Shown here: positions 10,923 to 21,291 of the stretch, piece after piece | Layout: each line of letters starts with the position of its first letter | How positions within the stretch are numbered: the stretch's first letter is position 1 | Translations under genes and position numbers: made by a program | Source: Lepisosteus oculatus | Taxonomy: Eukaryota > Chordata > Actinopteri > Semionotiformes > Lepisosteidae | Direction of reading: 5' to 3' | Length of the DNA: 64,000 nucleotides | Assembly (NCBI RefSeq): GCF_040954835.1 | Contig: NC_090723.1 | Span: forward strand, 9,434,001 to 9,498,000 | Notes under the pieces: generated by a model | The model's database searches: none | What the model was told of the DNA's origin: nothing | What the model saw: the letters and a program-made list of their open reading frames with translations, nothing else

Positions 10923-11739
10923 TTCCCCTCTGCATCTGCCCTGCTGCGATGCTGCTGGGGCGGGGTAGCTGAAGTGTGTCATCCAGGGGGGTGCTGAGCT
11001 ACAGGGGTGGAAGAACTGGGTCCCCTCCTCTTGCTCGACCTGAAGCTTTTTGGAACCATTAAATTGCTAAGAAATGAGGGGAGGCCATCTGTACTTTTAG
11101 ATTTCAGTTAGAAAGTGCAAAACAATGCAGTGGAGTATTAGTGGTAAGAATCTACTGGTGGTGGTGCCTGTATTTATAGGACAAATCTGTGACTGAATAT
11201 TTGATTGTGTGTTTCAAGTTGGGGATCTTGTCAAAACAGGCATCTCTCAAAGGGACAGCACTGTGAAATTAAATCACTGCTCATGCTAAAGCAGTTTTTT
11301 TAGTTGTCTTGTTTTTCTCTGTGCTTTTGCCTTGTCAGCACATAGGCCTGCTGGTGAAGGTCTGCAGGGCTGTTCCGTGGTAAAACCAAAGTACTGTGTA
11401 GCAGAGAATGGTGAAATCACGGTAAAGTGTGGTAAAACACAGAGAGGGAGAACAGACAGAAACAGGAGGCCTCAACAGAGTCATTCCAAGGAAAAGCTGC
11501 AAAAACACAGTACTGGTGAATGTTATGGTTGAAAAAAAAAGAGTTAAAGGAATTATACAGGTTGCAGATCTCACAAAGCAGCAAGTAACTGAAATGAGTT
11601 CTGTGAAGGCTGCAGGGCGTGAGTTTAATATCCCCTGACAGCAATAATGGCATTTTTTGTTACAACAACAGCGCTGAGCAAAGCCACAGGTTTTGCCATG
11701 CAAATCATGTAATTATCGCTTTCTCTTCTCTTCGACTTG

Positions 11740-11945
11740 GTTCATCCGCTGTGCGCCCTCCGGTTTCGCTTCTGCCAGGCTCCTTATGGGCCATTTTTAA
11801 TTAAACCGTTACAGACCCTGCGCACAGTCTCCCGCACAAACACATTCTGCGCAAACGGCGCGTGCAGGCTCCCGCGCCCCTCCGCGCGGGCGGCAGCGAT
11901 CGGCGGGCCGGCGAGCGCCGTGAAGCACCGCGGTAATGGGACTAA
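11740..11945. promoter_or_regulatory. CpG-rich block
   Basis: Dense CpG (GCGCGTGCAGGCTCCCGCGC, CGATCGGCGGGCCGGCGAGC) between AT-rich flanks. No open frame of known family and no clear splice sites. It could be a promoter or a conserved regulatory element of the HOXB neighbourhood. Confidence 0.3.
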
Positions 11946-13789
11946 TTTCACGGTTAGCAACCCATCCAGCCGGGAGATGGGCTTTTCAAGTGACCGTTGT
12001 CTTGATCTAGTGCTGCTGCAGGAGTAATGTATCGCCTCCTGGTTCTGGGGCTCTTTCAAGTGACTTTCACCACCAACACAGCTACCATCTCCCTGCCCAA
12101 GGGCTGTGCTGTGGTTTTGAACATGTTGACAGAAGACAAAGCCAATTCTTGGAGGATGTGCTGTTGCTCATGGTCTCAGTCATTCCATACAGTCTCTTCC
12201 CTCTGCTTTTATATGAGTGCCTTGGACAGATTACGAACCTCTCCTGAAATTCCCTGCTGCGTTTTCAGACAAGCCTGATGTCTAGGCAGGTACTTCAGGT
12301 ACTAGAAGACCTCTTGAAGCTGAATGCAATGATAAGCATTTGCAGGGGAGCATCGAAGGAGTGGCACTGAGCCTCTGAAGATCAATGGTGATACAATACA
12401 CACTGGACCCTGGGCAGCTGCTATAAGGTATTTTCATCAAATTGATACACTAAAGTGGCTCAAATGTAGAAATGGATATGAATTTAAGCCACTTTGGATA
12501 AAAGCATCAGCCAAATGAATTCATGGTATCCACCTCTCCTCTCCTCATCTTACTTCCTCAGATTTTAAGAGCTGTAACAGAGATTCAATGAGGATCCAGT
12601 AAAAAAAAACAGTGTGTGAGTACCCAGAAATAATAATGACACTTTTCCTGCTCTGCTAAATTTAAGGAAGGAGTCCCCAGTTCTGCAGGTGCTCCAGGTC
12701 TCTTGAAATGATCAGCAACCCCAGACCCCAGGAAAGAATTAATTGATAAAGGTTTGATCGCTTGAAGATTTCAGCGGGGACCCAGGTGAACTGAAGCTCA
12801 GCAAGATCCCCACAGACGTCCGAAACCACGAAACCAGACTTGGGGCTCCCTGCTTTTCAAGGACACGGGGCTGTTTTGACAAGGGGGCTCAGGGCACTCA
12901 AATTCTCACGCTTCTCTCAAAAAAGAACAGGTCAGAAATCAGGTCACGCACATCTCATCCAGCTGCGTCTTTAAAGACGCTGGGGTGTCACCTTCACCAA
13001 CATGGCTGGCGAACTTGCAAACGTGCACCGACAAGGACAAATCAGAATAAAAACTGTTCTTATTCTTCAAAAATAAGAATTGTCTTCAGTTTAAACCCCC
13101 TACCCTAAATGACAACCTCTGACAATCTGACAATTCATCTTTCATGAGGAAGAATATCAAAATCCTGCTGAAAGCCCATATACACCTCGTCTTATTGACG
13201 TTGCGTGTCCCTTACTGCTGGTGCTCGTTGAGAGACCCCTAACGCCGTGGTGGGGCATGTCCAGCCACTTCTGAGTCCTGCCCGCCGGAGTCAGGTGGCA
13301 TCTGAGCTACTGTGACTGCGGGCTGGCAGCACAGTGCCAGGCTACCAGCCTCTGGCCCTGGCGAGAGCTGACCTCCGGTGAGCCAGCACTGTAGCTCAGC
13401 TCTGCCCAGGCCTCTCTCCTCTCCCTGCGCCACTGGGGTTGCTCAGCCATCGGGGGCTGATGCCCAAAAGACAGGAAGCCAACATACATGTTGCCACAAC
13501 CTTTGACCTCTGGCGCCCCCCCTTCACACACATACACAAAGGACTCCCCCCGACACAGTTCCGCCCAACCCTCCACCCTCCCCGGACATGGTTTACAGCC
13601 CCTGTCAGGTTTTGTGCTGTTAAATAGTCATTTCTCCTGCTTTACCTAAATGGTCCTATAAATCAGAGAATCCAAGAGACTCCTGGCTTTCCATTAATCC
13701 TAATGATTCCTACAGGAAATTCGATGGACAAATCAATTTACCTGCGCGTTTCAATACCAGGAGATGTGTCCGGCACTTCTCTCTGAGCT

Positions 13790-14030
13790 GCTAAGCAGCT
13801 CCATCAGTCTTGTAAAAACATTATTAATTACTGGTGCGCCGGCCATCCGTCTTGGCTGTGCAGGCTGAGGCTGTGCTGAGCATAATATATTCTGGCTGGA
13901 GAACGCGTCACCTCCCTAAGCCTTTTAAAAGGCACTTGTTCGTCCCATAAATATAAATGCGCCGGCTGACATGAGAGGACAAGACAGTGAGAAATCATTG
14001 ATTTTTCCCAGAATTATTGGTGCCATTATT
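13790..14030. promoter_or_regulatory. Candidate conserved element with homeodomain-type sites
   Basis: Several homeodomain cores (ATTAATTA, CCATAAATATAAATG, ATCATTGATTTTT) are interleaved with CpG-containing sequence (GGTGCGCCGGCCATCCG) and there is no repeat signature. Proximity to HOXB13 in other vertebrates makes a regulatory role plausible. Conservation could not be tested. Confidence 0.25.
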
Positions 14031-14039
14031 AGCAGTAGC

Positions 14040-14150
14040 CGTACAGTACATAGGAACATCGGAATGGCTGCAAACACAAGGAGGCCTTTCAAGCCATCTG
14101 GGCACGGTTGGTCGTTAGGAGCTGATTGATCCCTTATTTTCATCCATCTG
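14040..14150 (-). mobile_element. CR1-like LINE 3' fragment
   Basis: ACATCGGAATGGCTGC, AGGAGGCCTTTCAAGCCATC and GGAGCTGATTGATCCCT correspond to the dispersed CR1-like 3' block seen better at 44405 and 45045. Short and diverged. Confidence 0.5.
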
Positions 14151-14267
14151 TCTCCCAGAGGAAGCCAACAGCATGGTCTGGGGGGGTGTCCCTGACCCCC
14201 ACCACCCTGAAAATAACAGCCCGTCCCGGAATGGAACCGGTGCGCTGGGGGGTGGTTATTAGCGCTA

Positions 14268-14283
14268 CCAGCAGGTGGCGGTA
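14268..14283 (+). promoter_or_regulatory. CTCF-like motif
   Basis: CCAGCAGGTGGCGGTA matches the CTCF core closely. Binding is inference. Confidence 0.4.
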
Positions 14284-14289
14284 GATCTC

Positions 14290-15900
14290 AAACACTGGAG
14301 TAGGCCAAAGCTACTGATTGCAAACACATCTTTCCTGCTGGATAAAACCTAATGAAGGTCCCCCAGGTCTGAGTCTGGGGTCCCAGCCTTTCCCAGCAGG
14401 AACACGCCAATCTACAAGACAGGAGAGGTTCCAGAGTGGCTGATTTTAATTGTTGGGCCTTTTTGTGTGTTTGTGTTGGTAGGGTGTCTGAATACCCCAG
14501 TGCAGTAACAGGAGTCAGGTATGCTGCCAAAAGATGCCAGAAGATTCTCTTTCCTTATTTAAACACCAAACACCCTCTGCCAGTCAGGTCTGACAGAGGA
14601 AAAGACTTTTGGATGGGAATTAGGCCCTGATTCAATTCAGCCATCTTGGGCAAATTCCAAGGCCTTAACCTTCTTCTTCAAAGAGCTAAAAAGAACATTC
14701 AATCATCCTGCTTCATCTGAAAACAAGTTTGGACTGAAATGATAATGAGGAGGAGGGGTAGAAGAACCGAAGAAATGACACTGAGTTCTTCTTTTTTTTC
14801 CAGCTGTAACTGAATTTTCCAAACTTTCTGTCTCGGTGAGGATGGGAGGGGAGGCAGCGGGAGATCCCGTTTCTCTCTGGGATAACTCCGGCTTTGCCTC
14901 TGGTGCCACCAGGTCTTTGTGTGAGCTGGCAGGTTTCCTCTGACAGGAGCATCCATCACAGGGGTACAGCTGCTGACCAGGCCTGTACCCCAGCATGGGC
15001 CAGGTCCAGTCTCAGCTGGGGGCCACTGGACAATCGACAGCTGGCAGCCGGTCACTGGGGCACCCCCTCCTGTCCCTGTGGCAGCGAGTGTGTGTCTGTG
15101 TGACCCCTGCATAAGGATGGAGAACCCCGCTAAAAACAATACCCTCTTTTTCACTCACGGTTTCAGAGCTCCAACCGGATCTCTTCACACAGAAGGAAAG
15201 CAAGAGGCTGTGTCCCCCCAGGGAGTATGGGGATATAACGCACACGATCTGATGCAAGAAAGCAGGAAGCACTGTCTCTCTAAAATTGCACCGTGTGTTT
15301 TGTGCAGACTGCGAGGCTGCAGACAGGAGAGATAAGCATTCCCCTGCACTGTAAAATATACTCCCGGATTAGACAAACATCCTTCCCTAAAATATCCCGT
15401 CTAATCCTGGGACTGACTGCTATGTGCTCTCCTGTCGTAGCCTGAAGCACAGAGACCGAGCCTCTCGCTAACTGTTATTACCTTGACAACGCTGTAATTC
15501 GTCCCTATAAAAGCATTGAATTTAAAGTAAATTAATCATTTTGTCTTTGCTTTTGTTTCACCTTCTCTGGAATCCACAGATACAGTCGTTTGCAGAGGCG
15601 GCAACGGTTTTGAATTTTCCGTTGCAGACGAAGTTTACCCGTCTGGCGAACATCACACGATAGAAGATGGACGCTGAGCACAACTGACTCCCACAGCTCG
15701 CTGTGTTTTTAAACAGAGGGGATTCACCGCAGCAGCTTGGATGAAGCGCCCGACTCAAGAGTGTAACAGCAGTGCCCTCCGGTGTTATGTCAGTAAGGGT
15801 GCACTGGTCTATATTACTGTATCTGCATCACGTACCACAAACCGTGGAGTAAAACCATTCACCGGAGTCAGCAGTACCGCTTTTACATTTGGTAAAACAA
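14290..15900. other. Intergenic stretch without a recognised gene
   Basis: Mixed sequence with several short open frames on both strands, none of which resembles a known protein or shows consistent splice signals. No repeat family was recognised. Confidence 0.35.
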
Positions 15901-16440
15901 AAGCGTCTTTTGCAATTTTCCGCAGCCGATCAGATCCATCCAGACGTTCGAGTAATGATGGTGTTTCGGAGATGTTTGTATCTGTTTGCACTCGAATAAA
16001 AAAAAAGGAGCTTCTCTTGCCTCTGTGCGAGGCCTGAGCGAGCTGGGCGGCGTTAATCACTCCGCCGGCGATAAATCGCGCTCGGGGTATCGACAATGTG
16101 TTTGTGTGACGGATGTGACACATCAAGGGGTGTTTTAGTATGATAAGTGCCCCCCCCCCTCTTCCCGCCTCGCGTGCGGCTAAATGGGAGAAAATTAATG
16201 AGCTCTCGTCCAGATCCAGCCAGATGTGACGCGCGTGCCGCTGGAAAGGTGCTTGGTCGCACTCGCGAGCTGCTTCACGTGTTTTCAATGCGGATCAGTA
16301 AGAAGCGCCCGGAGAAGGATGAGTCCATTCCCGGCTAATCTATTAAAACTGGATTCATTTGTCATGGATGGCTGGAAAAAAATGTCCCTCCTTCGCTTGT
16401 TAAAAGCCTCTATTGATTTTGCACTTCCCGCCGTCAAACG
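15900..16440. promoter_or_regulatory. CpG-rich block with homeodomain-type sites
   Basis: CpG-dense segments (GGCGGCGTTAATCACTCCGC, GTGACGCGCGTGCCGCTGG, CACGTG E-box) alternate with homeodomain-like cores (AAATTAATGAGC, CTAATCTATTAAAAC, CTATTGATTTTG). Overlapping open frames on both strands look like shadows of high GC. It resembles a developmental enhancer or promoter more than a coding exon. Confidence 0.3.
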
Positions 16441-16611
16441 CTACTGGATGGATGGAGACGGGAGAGACGGGGGGGGGTCTCCGGCTGAGGCCAGGCGAGG
16501 GGGAACTGGCCAGGAGCTGGACAATCTGACTGATCACGGGCCTGTTAACCAGCCAGCTAGAGAACAGAGCCTTTCAGTGAGTTATACAGCTCCCAATGTA
16601 CAATATGTACA

Positions 16612-16879
16612 GTAGGGGTGTAACCCTTGCGTCCTGGCCAAATTTCCCATTTGGCCCTTACCAATCATGGCCTCCTAATAATCCCCATCTATGAACTGGC
16701 TTCATTACTCTGCTCTCCTCCCCACTGAGAGCTGGTGTGTGGGGAGCGTTCTGGCGCACTACGGCTGCCGTCGCATCATCCAGGTGGGGCTGCACATTGG
16801 TGGTGGTGGAGGAGAGTCCCCATTACCTGTAAAGCGCTTTGAGTGGAGTGTCCAGAAAAGCGCTATATAAATTTAAGCA

Positions 16880-16921
<42 letters not shown>

Positions 16922-16932
16922 ATTATTATTAT
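16612..16932 (+). mobile_element. 5S-rRNA-derived SINE, 5' truncated, with (ATT)n tail
   Basis: Begins in the middle block (TAGGGGTGTAACCCTTGCG) and runs through GCCTCCTAATAATCCCCATC to AAGCGCTATATAAATTTAAG, ending in about 18 ATT units. Same family as 9684-10262 and 50421-50921; the 5S head is missing. Confidence 0.8.
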
Positions 16933-17279
16933 ATCGGCCGGAATACCGCAGAGAGATATCTGACAGCGTCCAGGCTCGCAGAAACACTGGGACGGGACAG
17001 AGCTGGTGGCACACAGCACAGGCTGCACAAGTTTGGAAAAGCGGCACATCACCGTGTGATAGGAGAGACAGGGTTCTTTCAGGGATGTCCTGTATGACAG
17101 TTCATCGTTTCCGTCAAATCTGACCTCTTATGTGAGGGTTTTTATACATTTCAGAAAAACATAAACAACCATGCATACATATATTTGGGAATATAAAGGA
17201 TGAGTAATTTGTATTGTATTTAGTTTTATATTGAGGGCTCTGGGGGATGTTCAAAAATATTCCCTGTACACGAATGATC

Positions 17280-17620
17280 AATTAACAACACGAGGGGCGG
17301 GACTCCGTCGTGTGCTGCATTACGATTGGCTGCGGCGTCCCAGCCCCTCCCCTCCCGGCTTGATGACGTCGCAGTCCCCACCCGCCCGCCGCTCCCAGCT
17401 GGCGCGCGGGCGCAGGTGCGAAGCTGCGGTCTCCACCCGCCCCCGCCCCAGTGTGGACCCAGCGGCCACCTGCGCAGCGCGACCAGGGCGACACGCGGAA
17501 TCCAGCCACGTGCCCTGGGCGATCCCCACGCCGGCCGCTCCATTGACATGGAGATCAGGAGCCCCGCGAGCACGCGCGTGTACATATGGGCTCCGTGCAG
17601 ACAAACCAGACCAGGCTGTT
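17280..17620. promoter_or_regulatory. CpG island, promoter-like, without an assigned gene
   Basis: Contains an inverted CCAAT box (CGATTGGCTG near 17314), a CRE variant (GATGACGTCGC near 17362), GC boxes (CCCGCCCCC), many CpGs and an E-box (CCACGTGCC). It could be an alternative upstream promoter of CALCOCO2, a distal TTLL6 promoter or a non-coding RNA start. The long open frames on both strands follow from the lack of AT-rich stop codons. Confidence 0.4.
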
Positions 17621-17892
17621 ACCTTGCTGATGGGGTCACACGAGCTGTTAGGGCCCAGACTGACCCTCTGGGGTGTCCATTGACACAGAGCCCTCCAAGC
17701 AGGGCCTTTAAGCGTAACAGGGGGATTGATTCAATAGATTCGTGATTCAGAAGTGTTAAGAGTCTTCTCGGATAGTTTTAGCCATATTTACATATTTATG
17801 TTTCTGTTTTGTTACAGTTCAGGAACGGACACGGTTATTTTGCGGTTAGTTGAATAATACGTTTAATCTCGGCTACCAAAAATAGTAGTTCA

Positions 17893-17945
17893 GGTGGGTA
17901 GCTGTGTCAGCATGCGTAGTCTGCAAAGGAACAAATAGTACACGA
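17893..17945 (-). repeat. Dispersed retroelement end (GTTCCTTTGCAGCCTACGCA block)
   Basis: Contains, in reverse orientation, the block also found at about 35155-35205 and 54915-54955. At 35 kb it directly follows the Penelope-like tail, so it is probably part of the same element's end. Confidence 0.55.
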
Positions 17946-18384
17946 GATAAAGAGGGTCACGTGTCTTTTAAAGTAGTCGATTTAGCTGTGTGATAACAAT
18001 GGTCAAGGTGTACCACCCATTCAATTCGGTTTTTTAAAAATGCTCTTTAACTCACACCAGGGCTCTCGTCTAATATGGGGCTGTTCTCCTTTCTGAAGTC
18101 GTGAGAAAGCGAGAATTTCAATACGTCACGATTGTTAATTTCATTCAGATAGACGTCATAAGCCCTCCTCCTTCCTTTGGCATGCTGATCCAATGCAGAC
18201 ATGGAACTCGAATTCTGTGAGTCATCACAGAAAAAATATATTAGGATTGAATAAGGAGAAAGTATAAAAGGTTTAATGGATTAAAAAATTAACATTTCAG
18301 TACCGATTCCTGCCCATTGGATGTTTTCAGGATAACAGTGAAATATGAAACGGACGACACAATTAGAAACTATGTAGCAGTGCA

Positions 18385-18690
18385 TCAGTGCTTAAAGCTG
18401 AGAACAGGAGGCACTTCTTTACACAAAGGGTTGTGGGAGTCGGGAACAAGTTGCCCAGCCATGTTGTTGAAGCCAATACTCTGCTACGTTTCAAGAAAGA
18501 GGCTCTCAGATCAATTAGCAGCTACCAAACTGGCCAGGTGGGACTGCCTTCTATTGTTAGTAACCTTCCTCATGTTAATAACGTTGGGAACTAACTCAAT
18601 GATTTTTTCCTCAGTGAAACTCTGTGCACAATGCAAAACCATACTTCCTGTAGAACTTTTAGTGTCACCTGTTTATTGGGGATAGTATGT
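18385..18690 (+). mobile_element. CR1-like LINE 3' end
   Basis: Encodes [20 protein letters not shown] followed by VVEANTLLRFKK, the usual C-terminus of CR1/L2-group reverse transcriptases, and then the 3' UTR. 5' truncated. Confidence 0.65.
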
Positions 18691-18722
18691 ATTGGACTAG
18701 CACTAGAGTCTGGTGAGATAAG

Positions 18723-18990
18723 ATCACTTTATTGGCCATATGCAATTTCTTGTATCAGGAATTTGTCTTTTACTCAGACCCCAGCTTTCTCTCCATGAGA
18801 CACACAGACCGGGAGAGAAGCTGGGGGTCAGAGCGCAGGGTCAGCCATTTATACGGCACCCCTGGAGCAGTTGGGGTTAAGGGCCTTGCTCAGGGGCCCA
18901 CTGGAGAAGGATTTCTCTGCTAGCTGTGGGATTTGAACCGGCATCCGTCCAGCCACAGGCGCAGATCCTGAGCCACAGATCCACCCCTCT
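18723..18990 (-). mobile_element. tRNA-derived SINE (GGCTCAGGATCTGCGCC family)
   Basis: On the minus strand the head GTGGCTCAGGATCTGCGCCT and B box (GGTTCAAATCCC) lead to a body with CAAGGCCCTTAACCCCAA and the tail GGCCAATAAAGTGATC. It lies against the broken end of the Tc1 relic at 18995. Other copies: 27751, 46043, 52900 and 60026. Confidence 0.8.
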
Positions 18991-18994
18991 ATCG

Positions 18995-19777
18995 GCTTTT
19001 CTCGGAAGTGGCTTCCTTCTTGTTACTCTCCCAGAGAGGCCGAATCTGTGAAGTGCCAAAGAGATTGTGGATGTCTGGACAGTTTCTCCCATGTCAACCA
19101 AAGAGCTCTACAACTGTGTCAGTGTTGTAGCTGGCCTCTTGGTCACTTCTCTGACAAATCGCCCTTCTTGTCCAGTTGCTCAATCTGGGAGGAGGGCCTG
19201 ATCTTAATAGTGTCTGGGTTGTGTAATTTCTTTCCCCATTTTGTTACAGTGGACTTCACAGCACTCCTAGGAAGGGTCAAAGCTTTGCCAACCTTTTTTA
19301 TAACCTTCTCCAGCTTTTCTCCTCCTAACAACTTCATCTCAAAGCTCCACAGGCTGCTCCTCAGCCCTCATGACAGGAGAACAAAACTGATCTGCTGTTT
19401 TAGCTGTGAGACCTAAGAGTCGGTGATACTTATTGTGCAATCAAGCAATTGAACACAAGTGGATTCAAAGTGAACACAGGTGTACCTTGTTAACATATTT
19501 ATTGTGATATCTCTCAAGATAATTGAATAATTGATAATTTAGCAATTTAGGTTGTTAAAACAAAGGGGGTGAATACTTATCAATTAAGTAATTTTCAGAT
19601 TTTTCTTTTTAACATAATTCTGAAGTCATCTAAATAATTTATTTTCATTTTAACATTATAGAGAATTACTTCTACAAGAATGGAAAACATCCCATTTAAA
19701 TATGCTTTGATTGGACTTTGCAACACATCAGAACGAGAAATAGTCAGCGGGGGTGAATACTTTCTGAAGGCACTGTA
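18995..19777 (-). mobile_element. Tc1/mariner transposon relic
   Basis: The right end at 19775 is a Tc1-type terminus: on the minus strand CAGTGCCTTCAGAAAGTATT, flanked by TA. A second related repeat, GGGGGTGAATACTTATCAAT, lies about 183 bases inside, giving the direct-repeat-within-inverted-repeat architecture known from fish Tc1 elements. Then comes the N-terminal half of the transposase on the minus strand (GKALTLPRSAVKSTVTKWGK; VDMGETVQTSTISLALHRFG; LSGRVTRRKPLPRK), i.e. the paired-like DNA-binding domain. The reading frame is interrupted. The catalytic half and the other terminus are absent; the SINE at 18723-18990 abuts the break. Confidence 0.8.
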
Positions 19778-20107
19778 GGTCGTCTTTCAACTGCACCTCT
19801 GTAACTACGACCGATAAACAGGAGCCAGCTAGTTAGACTGCCAACGATCTCTGTTCACAGACTTACGCAAGGCTTCGCTTTCGATTACTAAGCAATTCTG
19901 GTCCAGTGAATAATAATAAATAATAAATACGGAAGATAATTTATCAAATAGACGCAGGAAGATCGCATGTTACGTTCATCATAACCGACTGTGGATCCAC
20001 AGTCCACACATATTGCGCGACTTTGGTTTAAATATCCAAATCGTGCGCTCCACTAGACTCGGCTGTCAAATCTTTACGAAATACCAGAAAACTGACAAAC
20101 ACTTGAG

Positions 20108-20366
20108 TGAGTCACAGCCGTGAAACCCCCTTCCAATGTCCAACCTGCGGGATAGTGCTGTAACGCCGACAGGCACGCCGGGAAATGAAGTTCCGTCCTA
20201 GTTCATCTCGAAGAGCAGCACTGGACCAGCCCACACCACATGGGACTACATCTCCCAGAAATCGATTTGCCTAAATATTTACTGCCTTGTGCTTTTATTA
20301 CAGGGGAGGATGTCAATCAAAAACTAGTTGCTGGAAATAACTTGTCCCTCACCTGTGAGTGAGTCA
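20108..20366 (+). promoter_or_regulatory. CALCOCO2 promoter: ZNF143-like pair and AP-1-like sites
   Basis: GGGACTACATCTCCCAGAA (20242-20260) is a strong ZNF143/THAP11 (SBS) match. A weaker inverted one (reverse complement AACTTCATTTCCCGGC) lies at 20177-20192. TGAGTCA cores occur at 20108-20114 and 20360-20366. The block lies 230-480 bases before the first splice donor of CALCOCO2, in CpG-bearing sequence without a TATA box, as usual for housekeeping genes. Confidence 0.55.
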
Positions 20367-20399
20367 GAGTATTAAAACAAGTGAGTAACCAACATCACC

Positions 20400-20585
20400 G
20401 ACCCATTACAGTTATAATCTGACGTATCAGCATTAACAGCGACAGCACTGCGCCTGGTAAAACTGTATTTTTTTCTCAGGCAGCGCAGGTACTAAAATAA
20501 GTTTCGCTTTCTTTCTTCGGCAGTATCGGTGTGTTACAGACTGCGCCAGAGAACGACACAGAGCAGGAAGTCTTCAGGAAACTGG
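20400..20585 (+). other. CALCOCO2: CALCOCO2 non-coding first exon (3' boundary firm, start uncertain)
   Basis: GAAACTGG|GTGAGTTTC at 20585/20586 is a strong donor, and the first coding exon begins after an acceptor at 21283. The 5' end is not marked by sequence; a start somewhere between 20.3 and 20.55 kb is inferred from the promoter motifs. Confidence 0.45.
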
Positions 20586-21291
20586 GTGAGTTTCTGGTTT
20601 TTTATTTTTTAAAATGTTCTGGTTTTGTAATAATCAAGGCCGGGGGTGGGGGGAATGAAAACGGTAGTGGTGCTGGCATCTTTGCGAGCGGAGAAAGCGG
20701 TCTCTTCTCGTGTCTGAGAAAAACAGATTTAAATCACAACGAGTCCGCTGCGCAGACTGGCAACAGTAGCCGAGAAGAGCAGACGGAGCTGATGGTGGAG
20801 ATGATGACTATCAACAGCAATAATACATGTGGAAGAAATGTCACACTCGTCTCCATTGTCGTAAACATTTTTAAAGCCGTCATATCAAAAGTGAAACTTG
20901 AAAACGGTCACACGGTGTCTTTGCAGCTGATCAAGTTACACTCCTGCGCGAGTAACTTCTAGACACTTGCCGGACTGTCCTTTGAAAGCGGCTCTTCCTA
21001 TAAGAGACAGCAGGGGACTTGACTATTATCGGTATAATTCGGGTCAATCCGGTGTCTTTGTACGGTGTATTCTTTATCCCGGGCTTTCCCGAGTTGATCC
21101 CGGGCTCTGTTTTTTCCCCACGATACGGGTTGTGTAGCCTGGGAAGCCTCCCTCGGCTCCACCGCGGAGCGCTGGACGGACTTGACTCGGCCTACAGCGC
21201 TGAGTAACACGCTGTTTTGTTTTTTTTCTTAAGTCACAGGCGGAGAGCTCTCTTCACCCCTGGGTGTGTGTCTCGTCCCGCAGAGTCCAGC

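Larger units (their letters stand above)
10615..13790. other. Intergenic stretch without a recognised gene
   Basis: Holds a weak 5S-like SINE head (about 10800-10900), the CTCF-like site at 10908, a CpG-rich block at 11740-11945 and a common fish retroelement tail at about 12488-12532 (GCCACTTTGGATAAAAGCAT). The remainder shows no coding signal that I can support. Confidence 0.4.

Noticed and set aside
16843-17097. Open frame with a poly-Tyr/Asn stretch
   Set aside because: The (ATT)n tail of a SINE.
17226-17745. Overlapping open frames of 119-150 codons on both strands
   Set aside because: They coincide with the CpG island, where stop codons are rare; no family resemblance or splice signals.
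1-21000. HOXB13 or another Hox gene
   Set aside because: The synteny made it worth looking for, but no homeobox (WFQNRR-type motif) is present on either strand.
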